From an uncultured Anaeroplasmataceae bacterium (GTDB lineage: Bacteria; Bacillota_I; Bacilli_A; Acholeplasmatales; Anaeroplasmataceae), in contig CAJTTN010000002.1 in assembly GCA_910579215.1 (NCBI GenBank), forward strand, positions 124,001-188,000: 64,000 nucleotides of DNA. Reading direction: 5' to 3'. Made by a program: the position numbers and the translations under genes. Below are positions 1 to 8,367 of this stretch, one piece after another. The notes beneath the pieces are model-generated. The model saw only the letters and a program-made list of their open reading frames with translations. It had not been told where the DNA came from and searched no databases. Each line of letters begins with the position of its first letter. The stretch's first letter is position 1.

Positions 1-1
1 G

Positions 2-712
2 CCAAAAGAAATAACTAAATTAAAGGATTTCATTCCTTGGAAAACAAAGTGGAATTCTTCTTGCTTTGAATTAGAGTGCACCACTAATCTTGATTATCTT
101 TTAAGAAATTATAAAAGTGATTATCTAATTTTCGACACATATAATATGACATTTGATATATTAGAAATAGTCAAAAATTCTTTAAAGTTTTATTTGACGA
201 TGTCTATTGATTTATATGAAAATAAAAACGCATTGATGAATTTTTTTAGTTCACAAGGATTTTATCCAAGAATTATTTATTCAGAGGAAATATCAAATTA
301 TATGTTAGAAAAAAGCATAAAAAATATTTCCAGTCTTATAAAACAATATTATGAACCTCATCAAATAATATTAAATACTTTTGAAATGGCAAAATTGTAT
401 ACTAGCAATGATAAATTATTAAATTTTAAAAATGATTTCAATATAAAAAAAATAAATAAGATAATGAAAAAGTCAAATAAATTATTCGTTAAATATCTAG
501 GAGATGAAATACATCTAATAAAATCTCCTGTAAATTGTATTGCAAATTCAAATCATAGGTGGGGATTATATAATCTACATATGATAGATGAATACTATTT
601 ATATTTATTAGAATGCTTTAATAGCATTATTAAAGCCAAAAAAATAAATCTTAATAAAATAAAAACTAGATTTGAAAACGTAATACAACAAAAATATTAT
701 ACATTTTCTTAG
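2..712 (+). CDS. C-terminal part of a polysaccharide-cluster protein, possibly DUF6270-like
   Basis: The reading frame is open to the left edge, so the 5' end lies outside the window and the ATG at 146 is probably internal. The visible 236 residues are Lys/Asn/Ile-rich. They include a short hydrophobic-acidic stretch (YLIFDTYNMTFDI) and near the C-terminus a HRWGLYNLHMIDEYY segment. This spacing resembles what I recall of DUF6270 proteins of capsule clusters (an SGNH-like fold), but the diagnostic N-terminus is missing. It lies 19 bp upstream of two glycosyltransferases on the same strand, so a role in surface-glycan assembly is inferred from context. No signal peptide or membrane segment is visible. 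Coding is certain; the family call is weak. Confidence 0.6.
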   Translation, partial: PKEITKLKDFIPWKTKWNSSCFELECTTNLDYLLRNYKSDYLIFDTYNMTFDILEIVKNSLKFYLTMSIDLYENKNALMNFFSSQGFYPRIIYSEEISNYMLEKSIKNISSLIKQYYEPHQIILNTFEMAKLYTSNDKLLNFKNDFNIKKINKIMKKSNKLFVKYLGDEIHLIKSPVNCIANSNHRWGLYNLHMIDEYYLYLLECFNSIIKAKKINLNKIKTRFENVIQQKYYTFS

Positions 713-731
713 TAGATGGGAGGGCAAGATT

Positions 732-1997
732 ATGGATATTAGTATAATACTTCTTTTTCAAAATTGCAAATATATCAAAAAAACACTAATGCAACTACAA
801 ATGCAAATTCAAAACAATGATGAGATAATAATAGTGAATGATCATTCCGAAAAAAAATATCTTGATTTATTAGAAGAATTTTTGATTTTAAAAAATGTTT
901 TCTTAATAAACAGCGATACTTTTGGCTGTAGAAGTCATAATAGAAATTTGGGTGCTCAAAATGCTTCAAATGATGTTTTATTGTTTCTTGATGGCGATAT
1001 ACTTATTTATCCTAATGCCATTAATACATTAAAAGAAAGAATGGTTTCTTTTGATTATGCTGCTATTGCAGGAAGTATTGAGGGGATGGAATTTACTGAA
1101 GAACACCTTTCTTTAATCGGAAAGGATTATGCATATTACTTAGAAAAAGATTTATTTCAATTGCATAATGATTGGTTTTTACATGATTTTAGAAAACAAA
1201 TAAGTATTGCACCATATCAAGAATGGCAATGGTTATATTTATACTCTGGAATTCTAGCAGTATATAAAGATAAGTTTATGCAAGTAGGCGGTTTTAATGA
1301 AACATTAAAAACTTGGGGGGCTGAAGATATTGAATTTGGTTATAGATTATCGCAAAAATATAAAGTTAAATTTGATGAAGAAATTCGAGGGATTCATTTA
1401 CCACATCAAAGAGACCAAAAAGCAAATCTAAAAACAAACCTAATTAATATTTATAAACTATTATCAATCTATAAAAACTCTTATTTTGAAATCCCTATAA
1501 AATTCAATAATTTTGGACAAGTTGATTTGATTTTAAAAGAAATTATTTATTTAAACAAGAATAAAGTGACTCCTACTTTTAACGAGAACTCAATTGATTG
1601 TGATGCTATCTACATTGATTTTCCTCAAAAAATTCTTTATAAAAATAATAATAATGTAGAAAAATTGTTCTTATATGGAATTGCACTCCCTTTTCAAAAT
1701 AAAACATTTAAAAAAGCAGTCATATCTCAAAACATCTTTATCTATGGTCCAGTTTTTGGATCAGTGATAATACAAGAATGTCTAAGAGTTGCTAATATAG
1801 TTAAAATTAAAAAAACAAATTTTGAAGCTAGTAAGTTTATGCTTTCTAAAGATGGAAATTCTTTATTAAAATCTTATGCCATTAACAATATTATTATTCC
1901 CGTGAATACAAGTTTAAAGAATTATATTATTAAAGAAAACAAAAAAGAGTTTTTTATAAAAAACGATATAAAAAACATTGAGGTGAAACATATATGA
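732..1997 (+). CDS. Family 2 (GT-A) glycosyltransferase with C-terminal extension
   Basis: 421 residues. The N-terminal 230 form a GT-A nucleotide-sugar transferase: an IIIVND strand near residue 35, the metal-binding DGD at 87-89, and an acceptor-side WGAEDIEFGYRL motif near 195. The WGAED form is typical of GT2 enzymes related to GalNAc/galactosyl transferases. Residues 240-421 form an extension I do not recognise. A GGGAGG Shine-Dalgarno precedes the ATG. The stop overlaps the next start (ATGA), so translational coupling is likely. The donor sugar and acceptor cannot be told from sequence; capsule or wall-glycan synthesis is inferred from the neighbours. Confidence 0.9.
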   Translation: MDISIILLFQNCKYIKKTLMQLQMQIQNNDEIIIVNDHSEKKYLDLLEEFLILKNVFLINSDTFGCRSHNRNLGAQNASNDVLLFLDGDILIYPNAINTLKERMVSFDYAAIAGSIEGMEFTEEHLSLIGKDYAYYLEKDLFQLHNDWFLHDFRKQISIAPYQEWQWLYLYSGILAVYKDKFMQVGGFNETLKTWGAEDIEFGYRLSQKYKVKFDEEIRGIHLPHQRDQKANLKTNLINIYKLLSIYKNSYFEIPIKFNNFGQVDLILKEIIYLNKNKVTPTFNENSIDCDAIYIDFPQKILYKNNNNVEKLFLYGIALPFQNKTFKKAVISQNIFIYGPVFGSVIIQECLRVANIVKIKKTNFEASKFMLSKDGNSLLKSYAINNIIIPVNTSLKNYIIKENKKEFFIKNDIKNIEVKHI

Positions 1998-3085
1998 AAA
2001 AAAGTATTATAATCCCATATCATAGTAATTTAAAAGCACTCAGAGCATGTTATTATAGTTTAAAAAAAACAATTGATAGAGATACAGAGATAATAATAGT
2101 GGCAAATAATGTGGATTCTAATTTCATCAATCTTGATGTTAATTTTTTTGATTGTAGTATATTGAAATTTAATGAGAATCTCTACTATCCTAAGGCTATC
2201 AACATTGGTGCCCAAAGTGCTAGAGGGGAAATATTAATTTTTGTAGATGCAGATACTTATTTTATTAATAACAACTGGCAGAAAGAGCTTATTTCGCCAC
2301 TCCTTAATTCAAATAATATTGGATATACTAGTTCAAAACTAATAAATCCAAAAACAAAAAAAATTATAGATTTTGGGATTTCGTGTTCAAGTTATAACTT
2401 TCCTCATCCTTTTAAAAATAGGGATATTGATTTTTCTTTAACCACATCTAATTATGAAGTTTATGGTGCATGTGCAGCTTGCTCTGCTATAAAAAGAAAT
2501 ACTTTTTTAGAAATAGGAGGTTTTGATGAAAAGCTCGTTCATTCTTATTCAGATATAGATCTATGTATTAGACTTAGAGATAAAGGATTAAAAACTATAG
2601 TAGTTGCTAATTCGATTGTCTTTCATAAAGGAGCTTCTACAATAGAAAGTGGAATGTCTGAAAACTTAAAAGAAGATACTAAAGGTATTTTTTGTGCTAA
2701 ACACCAAGCTTCCTTATCTGAAGATATGAAAAAATATATAGAACTAAATGCAAAGTGGGCAAAAAAAGAATTTGTTTTTGAAAAAGACTATATTTGTGTT
2801 AATTTATCTACAGTAGCAAATGCTGAAGAATATGTCAAATTATTTTCGCATTACTTAAATATAAATATTTTAGCAGTGTATAGCAAACCTTATACTACTA
2901 GAGATGCAGATTACATTAACTTAACTTATTTCTTAGATTATAATATACAATCTATGAAAACACCTATTATATACTTTGTAGATAATTTTTTATCAATTAA
3001 AAATGACCCTCTTTGGACTAATTATCGTGTATGCGAATGTGATTTTATTATAGATCGAAATTATAATATTGATTTTATTTTATAG
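1994..3085 (+). CDS. Family 2 glycosyltransferase
   Basis: 363 residues, coupled to the preceding glycosyltransferase by an ATGA overlap. It starts with the GT2 signature KKSIIIPYHSN, has the DAD metal motif at 85-87, and a GGFDEKL...SDIDLCIRLRDKG motif around 172-197 that matches the acceptor-binding ED-like region of GT-A enzymes. The last 100 residues are outside the catalytic fold. There is no membrane segment, so it is a cytoplasmic enzyme adding a sugar to a lipid-linked or nascent glycan. Its 3' end overlaps by 6 bp the end of the convergent defence-type gene, which suggests that gene was inserted right at the end of this operon. Confidence 0.9.
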   Translation: MKKSIIIPYHSNLKALRACYYSLKKTIDRDTEIIIVANNVDSNFINLDVNFFDCSILKFNENLYYPKAINIGAQSARGEILIFVDADTYFINNNWQKELISPLLNSNNIGYTSSKLINPKTKKIIDFGISCSSYNFPHPFKNRDIDFSLTTSNYEVYGACAACSAIKRNTFLEIGGFDEKLVHSYSDIDLCIRLRDKGLKTIVVANSIVFHKGASTIESGMSENLKEDTKGIFCAKHQASLSEDMKKYIELNAKWAKKEFVFEKDYICVNLSTVANAEEYVKLFSHYLNINILAVYSKPYTTRDADYINLTYFLDYNIQSMKTPIIYFVDNFLSIKNDPLWTNYRVCECDFIIDRNYNIDFIL

Positions 3086-6000
3086 AGATGGAAAGGTGGT
3101 TTCATCCACTTCATCAAATAGTATCCCTTTCGGACTTGATTGAAAAAAATTTTTCTTGTTTGTAGAATTTTTAAATAATTTAACTATATTTTCTATAATT
3201 TCATCATACTTTTTTATTTCATTCCAGCTTTTATATCCTAAAGAATATAATTTTGATATTATAGAATAATAAAAAGGAAGATGTGTATTTTTATAGTTAA
3301 TGTTTTGTGATTGCATACAAAATACTTTTAAAGAATATGTATAATTGTGGATAGCTACCTGCTTATCACCAAATTTTTCTTCATAATATCCTTTTAAAAA
3401 ATATATTGTAGGATATTTATTTTTAAAGTTTGTTTCAAAAATGGATTCCTTTGCTATATTTAGATCATTGTTGATAATTTCTTTGGTAATATTATTTTCT
3501 TTACGATTATAAAGAAATATATCCAAATATACTTTAGTTAGCAATAATTTATTTAAATAATAATCATATATTAATTTTCTGTCTTTACTTAAAGTCGAAC
3601 AAACCATAGAATGTGCAGTTTGATATTTTTTTTGAAGAAAAGCTATTAAAACTTTGTGATATTCATTACTACAATGAAAAATTTCGTTACGCAATTCAAT
3701 ACTCCTTTGAAAATGGTCAATCACTTTTGAGGAATCATAGATTGTATATATATTATAATAATGATATCCCTTATCTATTTCAACCTGCCACAAAGGAACA
3801 ATATTTTTAGATTCTTTTGCATATTTCTTAGCTAAATCATATTCCTTAAGTGCATTTTTATAATCTGAGGTATTGGGGTTTTCTTCTTTATCAAATGCAA
3901 TAGATCTCCTATTATGAATCATACTAAGCCAAAAATAAAGTGTTTCATTTTTTGTATAGTTTTTGAATATATCTAATAATCTATCACTTTCATTTTTTAA
4001 TTTGGAAAATTTTCTTTGTTCAATTAAGCAATTGAAATATTCTCGAACAATATCATAAGTAAGTCGGTTATCATTTTCAGTAAAATAAAATGGTATGTAT
4101 GATTTTAAAATGAAATCATAAATATCACCATAAAATTCTAAACTGGCACCAAATCCAAAAGAAGATTGAGTTTGAAAAATAAGCCATTTATAAAAGTCTA
4201 AAATTTTATTTAAGTACTCAAAGCATAAACTGTCACTAGATATCAAAAAACTAGTGACGTTTTTCATTGCTTGAGGTAGAACCTTCAATATTGTTTCATT
4301 ACAATTGTAATAAGGTTTATTATCAAATAAATAATCAAGTAAATTCAATAAGGTTTGTTTATCTTGGTCTTCTGATAAGTCCTCATAAAAGGCACAAGTA
4401 AATCCTTCTATACTCAAAATAGCATTCTTATATTTAAGCATTTCTAAAGATTCATTTAATCTTGACTTATCAACACAATTATTTAAAAAATAAGTTTGTA
4501 ATTTTTGATGAGTATATTTTATTATTTCTTTTTCTCTTTTAATAAAATTTAACTTAATTAAATCTTTTAAAATGGTATTAGTTTCACTAAAAAATGAATC
4601 TGATATAATTCCTACTAAGGATAATATAGTAAAAAGCGATACTGAATTCGGATATTTGTGCATAACTTTCTCAAATCTCTTTTCTAATATACTTTCTTCT
4701 GCATTTATAGATATATCAAAAGAATTTTGGAAAAGAAGATTATCACTAATATAGTATTTTCCTTCTAATTTATAAATAATGTTTTCTTCTTCCAAGAAAA
4801 TAAGAAAGTGTTTCAAATAAAACGGAGTACATCTAAATTTTTTAGGGATATTCTCGTCCATCCAATCAAAAGAATTAAACTCTAAAGTTTCTTTGAAGTA
4901 ATGCTTAATTAAATTCTTATTAAAAAGAGGCAAAGTGAAATTGTTTTGGGAAAAAAATCTTTCAAATCCACAATTATGTGCAGTACTTTGAAAAGCATAT
5001 TTTGTTTGCGAATCTAGATAATCCGTGTTAAAGGAGAATATTGTTCCACATTTAATACTTAATAATATATTGAAAAGGGGATCTACGCAATTTTGCACAT
5101 TATCTATTAAAATAACAATGTCCCTGTTAGTTAAAAAGCTATTAAAAACATTTAAAATGAGATATTGTGACTCTTTCATTTTATCCTCATCAAAATTTAG
5201 AATAGATTGAACCATATATAGATATTGATCGTCTTTTTTATGTATTATATTAAAGGAATCCTTATCTTCTACATCCTTAGACTTAATATCTATTAAGTTC
5301 AATAGTATTTTTTTTATAATCAAATATGGATTTAGAGTTTCATTTTCCAAATCTAAATAAATTGCTTGGATTCTTTCTGATGATAAATCACTAAAAATTT
5401 CAGCAAGAAGACGTGACTTCCCCGAACCACTTATCCCTTTTAAAACTATTTTTTCTTTTAATTTTAATTTTTTTAAAAATGTATTCTTATAATTCCAATG
5501 TATTCCAAGTAAAGGTGTATAAGAAGATTCAACAAAATTAATTTTAATTGGTCTTAAATCCAAAAGATATAAATTATTCGAGTTATCAAATAGGTATTCG
5601 CAGTGAAATTGTGGTAACGCAATCACACTTTTATTTTTAACTTTTTTTATAATTTGTAAGCATACTTTGAAAACATAAATTTCTCCAGTTTCTAGACATA
5701 TTTGTTGAGTTTCTTGGCTTTTATCTACTATAAAAAAATCATTATTTTTTTGTGAAATTGAGAAAACTAAAGTTACAGGATTCAAGTTCAAATTTTGAAC
5801 TTCTAGCGTATAAAAAAATCTTTCATTGTTAGAAAATTTATACTCACTATCTATTTCCTTTCCTTCAAAAGAAATTAATTTTTCAGAAAATTCTATTTTT
5901 CTTTCTTTTTCCATTTGTAGAGTTATTTTTTCTATTTGTTCTAAGGTAATCTCTTCTAAAAAGGAATAGATACTTATACCATTCTCAACTTTTTTATGTG

Positions 6001-6475
6001 AATCCTTTGCTTTTATTGCTTTAAGTAAATCTTTTACTTTTACTGCGATTATATATTCTAGAAAATTGTCTGCAAACAATAATATTTTTTTATTAGTAGA
6101 ATTAGAAAAATTCTTTATATAAGTTGAAAATGTTTTATTTAATTTATTCAAAGAGAAAATGTATATTTCATTAATATTTTCGATTACACTCATTATCAAA
6201 GTTGGTGAAAGCGAATTGATTGACAACGGAAAAGAATAATTTTTACATTCTCCCCAAGCTACTATATTATTATCGCTTTGTAATTCGAAATCTCTTTTTC
6301 CATCATGAGTTTTATTAGTTGTTCTTTTCCATTGATAACCCTTTTTATTAAACATGGGGTGGCAAGTTAATAAAATTTCAATAAGATCTTCAAACATTTG
6401 TCCTTTTATGGAACGATAATTATCACTATCCTCTGATTTTACCTCAAATATAGACCAATCAAATATTTTACTCAT
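3080..6475 (-). CDS. Avs-like protein: Mrr-type nuclease, STAND P-loop ATPase, helical repeats
   Basis: 1131 residues. Residues about 20-140 look like a PD-(D/E)XK (Mrr/restriction-endonuclease) fold: FEDL with E29, RDFE with D62 and E64, then GECK with E76 and K78. Residues 200-310 form a beta-rich linker. A P-loop NTPase follows: Walker A GISGSGKSR at 347-355 and Walker B IVILIDN ending at D458. The remaining 600 residues are alpha-helical with TPR-like features (for example YFLKGYYEEKFGDKQVAIHNY). Nuclease-STAND-repeat is the layout of Avs antiviral proteins, in which the repeats sense a phage protein and the nuclease then degrades DNA. The gene stands alone, opposite to the flanking glycosyltransferases. 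Domain calls are by eye; the antiphage function is inferred. Confidence 0.75.
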   Translation of the reverse strand: MSKIFDWSIFEVKSEDSDNYRSIKGQMFEDLIEILLTCHPMFNKKGYQWKRTTNKTHDGKRDFELQSDNNIVAWGECKNYSFPLSINSLSPTLIMSVIENINEIYIFSLNKLNKTFSTYIKNFSNSTNKKILLFADNFLEYIIAVKVKDLLKAIKAKDSHKKVENGISIYSFLEEITLEQIEKITLQMEKERKIEFSEKLISFEGKEIDSEYKFSNNERFFYTLEVQNLNLNPVTLVFSISQKNNDFFIVDKSQETQQICLETGEIYVFKVCLQIIKKVKNKSVIALPQFHCEYLFDNSNNLYLLDLRPIKINFVESSYTPLLGIHWNYKNTFLKKLKLKEKIVLKGISGSGKSRLLAEIFSDLSSERIQAIYLDLENETLNPYLIIKKILLNLIDIKSKDVEDKDSFNIIHKKDDQYLYMVQSILNFDEDKMKESQYLILNVFNSFLTNRDIVILIDNVQNCVDPLFNILLSIKCGTIFSFNTDYLDSQTKYAFQSTAHNCGFERFFSQNNFTLPLFNKNLIKHYFKETLEFNSFDWMDENIPKKFRCTPFYLKHFLIFLEEENIIYKLEGKYYISDNLLFQNSFDISINAEESILEKRFEKVMHKYPNSVSLFTILSLVGIISDSFFSETNTILKDLIKLNFIKREKEIIKYTHQKLQTYFLNNCVDKSRLNESLEMLKYKNAILSIEGFTCAFYEDLSEDQDKQTLLNLLDYLFDNKPYYNCNETILKVLPQAMKNVTSFLISSDSLCFEYLNKILDFYKWLIFQTQSSFGFGASLEFYGDIYDFILKSYIPFYFTENDNRLTYDIVREYFNCLIEQRKFSKLKNESDRLLDIFKNYTKNETLYFWLSMIHNRRSIAFDKEENPNTSDYKNALKEYDLAKKYAKESKNIVPLWQVEIDKGYHYYNIYTIYDSSKVIDHFQRSIELRNEIFHCSNEYHKVLIAFLQKKYQTAHSMVCSTLSKDRKLIYDYYLNKLLLTKVYLDIFLYNRKENNITKEIINNDLNIAKESIFETNFKNKYPTIYFLKGYYEEKFGDKQVAIHNYTYSLKVFCMQSQNINYKNTHLPFYYSIISKLYSLGYKSWNEIKKYDEIIENIVKLFKNSTNKKNFFQSSPKGILFDEVDETTFPSL

Positions 6476-6484
6476 AAAAAATTA

Positions 6485-6513
6485 CCTCCCAATAATTCAT
6501 AATTATTAGGAGG
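6485..6513 (-). promoter_or_regulatory. Hairpin that sequesters the Shine-Dalgarno of the Avs-like gene
   Basis: In the minus-strand RNA, CCUCCUAAUAAUU pairs with AAUUAUUGGGAGG around a 3-nt loop: 13 pairs including one G-U. The right arm contains the whole GGGAGG ribosome-binding site, 9 nt before the ATG at 6475. The site should be occluded unless the hairpin is opened, which suggests translational control of the downstream nuclease gene. Confidence 0.65.
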
Positions 6514-6657
6514 AATTTAAATCTAAAAGAATATTTGTATGCATAACATGAATTATCGGAAGCAGAAGTAAGTAAAAGAGATAAATATAATGTTTAATTT
6601 TACAAATTAAGATAAATTATGATAGAGTCAAAGTAAACAAAAAGGAGCTCCTTATAT

Positions 6658-6840
6658 TTACAAATTATACTTCATAATAGTTTCTTGAGATGGCTTCCCA
6701 TTTGTAAAGTTAATCAAATGATTTAAATCGAATGTGCACGCTTTGATACCTTTCATATCAAAGTTTTTAGATGCCATCATTTTAGTTATAAACATCTCCC
6801 AATCTTTATTATATTTATTTATTTTTCCAAAAATCGATTT
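6658..6840 (-). pseudogene. Coding remnant (about 60 residues), unknown family
   Basis: An open minus-strand frame without a convincing start runs from a TAA at 6841-6843 to a TAA at 6658. Its composition is protein-like (KDWEMFITKMMASKNFDMKG, then a CTFDLNHLINF stretch) and it is not overlapped by another gene. It may be the C-terminal stub of a gene broken when this region was rearranged. I do not recognise the family. Confidence 0.35.
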
Positions 6841-6844
6841 TTAA

Positions 6845-6873
6845 TTGTAAATTATAACATTTTATTGTATAAT
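6845..6873 (+). promoter_or_regulatory. Sigma-A type promoter for the truncated glycosyltransferase
   Basis: TTGTAA (6845-6850), 17-nt spacer, TATAAT (6868-6873). The next start (6911) has a GGGAGG ribosome-binding site at 6899-6904. Confidence 0.6.
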
Positions 6874-6910
6874 TTACTCAAAATAATGTTCAATTATTGG
6901 GAGGAAATAT

Positions 6911-7927
6911 ATGATAAACTTATTAATTATTTCATTGCATGCTAGTCCTAATATGGCTCCTGGCGTTTCAGAATGGGGTGGGAGCCATACATATATGAAA
7001 GAACTAATACAAGAGCTTGATTACAAAACGTTTAACGTTATTTTAGTTAGTAGAAAAGTGTATCCATTTCAAAATGATATTGATATTGTTAATGAGAATT
7101 GCAGGATTATAAATTTAAATTTTGGTAGCTTAGGCGATTTTGATAAGAAAAAAATTAGCAAATATCATCAAGAAAACACAAAAGAAATAAAAAGAATTTT
7201 AAAAGAATTAAATTTTATTCCTAATGTTATTCATAGTGTATATTGGAATTCGGGTTATTTAGCTTATGAATTATCCAAATTTTATAAAATAAATTATGTT
7301 CATAGTATTATTTCAAATGGTAAGGGTAGAAATGAACGTGGTGCTAAGGAAACTGCTAATGAAAGGTTTGAAACAGAGGATCTTGTTTTTAAAAATGCAA
7401 AGTATTTAATCTGTGTTGCTGAAAGTGAAAAACAAGATTTAATTAAATTTTACAACATAAATGAAGATAAAATATTTGTAGCTGGGCAATATGTTCATCT
7501 TGCCTTTAAATATCCTGCTCACAATGAATGGTTAAGCCCTCGATTATCAATACGAAGTAATACTTATGCTCCGATTAGAGGCAACGAAAAATTGAACACA
7601 TTTCCATATAATAGTTATGCATTTATTTATGTTGGTAGACTTCATTTTAACAAAGGTGTTCAATGGATAATCAAAGCATGGCTTAGCTTATATAAAAAAT
7701 ATAACACCTCTTGTCCTCCTTTATGGATTATTGGAGGAGATGCTACAGACATAAGCAATATGAAAAAATATCTCATTCAGCAAAAAATTTTTGTAAATAA
7801 TGTAGAAGAGCAAAGCAAACTTATATGGTGGGGATATTTGGATGAGCCAGGAATCAGTGCACTATATACTAAATCCCTATGCTTAATAACTAATTCTTTA
7901 TATGAGCCAGGGGGGGGAGAGTATTAG
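6911..7927 (+). pseudogene. Truncated family 4 (GT-B) glycosyltransferase ending at a G8 tract
   Basis: 338 residues of a GT4 enzyme. The N-terminus has the glycogen-synthase-like opening with a glycine-rich acceptor loop (GVSEWGGSHTYMKEL). The C-terminal Rossmann domain begins at FIYVGRLHFNKGVQWIIKAW and runs to LYEPGGGEY, then stops. GT4 enzymes normally continue from EPxG with (V/I)(V/I)LEAMA and about 90 more residues. The break is at a run of eight G (7910-7917). One extra G would read EPGGGRVLER before another stop, so the frame is disturbed and the 3' end is also gone. It is probably inactive: the E(x7)E donor-binding motif is incomplete. Confidence 0.75.
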
Positions 7928-8024
7928 AAAGATAAACATATAGAATTGGACAGACACTGTCTGACTAATTAAGTTCTGTATATTTATTGTTATTAATTCT
8001 TAGATTTTATAGGTGAATGGGGAT

Positions 8025-8055
8025 ATTAATAGGGACAAAAGATGTCCCTATTAAT
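8025..8055 (+). repeat. Perfect 13-bp inverted repeat (hairpin)
   Basis: ATTAATAGGGACA and TGTCCCTATTAAT are separated by 5 nt. It could act as a weak terminator or be a remnant of a mobile-element end; there is no long T-run. Confidence 0.5.
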
Positions 8056-8279
8056 TTTGGCATTTTGCCTTTTAATATTAAATAATAAATTTATTATGCT
8101 TATCTAATTATATTTTCCACATTTTAGAGAATATCTTTCAAATATATTTTCTAGGGAGACATAGAGAGGCAAAAATGACAAGAAAATATAATGTTGTGAT
8201 TTATTATAGCACTTGCTAATGTATCATTAGGTGGTATCAATTGATATCTAATTAAATTATATTCAAATTACATTCTAAT

Positions 8280-8341
8280 CTAAACTTTTTTTCAAAAAAG
8301 GTTAAAAAAGTTTAGATAAAATGGTATTTTTGTGTTATAAT
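8280..8341 (+). promoter_or_regulatory. Extended -10 promoter with an upstream 12-bp inverted repeat
   Basis: CTAAACTTTTTT (8280-8291) and AAAAAAGTTTAG (8304-8315) form an inverted repeat just upstream of TGTTATAAT (TATAAT at 8336-8341). It may be an operator or a terminator of upstream transcription (the T-run makes both readings possible). The downstream gene starts at 8368 after GGAGAG. Confidence 0.5.
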
Positions 8342-8367
8342 AGGATTGTATTAAGGAGAGATGCCTC

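Larger units (their letters stand above)
7928..8367. other. Non-coding stretch after the truncated glycosyltransferase
   Basis: No gene is seen. It contains the odd palindrome CAGACACTGTCTG just after the break point of the glycosyltransferase, a 13-bp hairpin at 8025-8055, the palindrome TATCAATTGATA near 8237, and the promoter region of the next gene. Confidence 0.5.
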
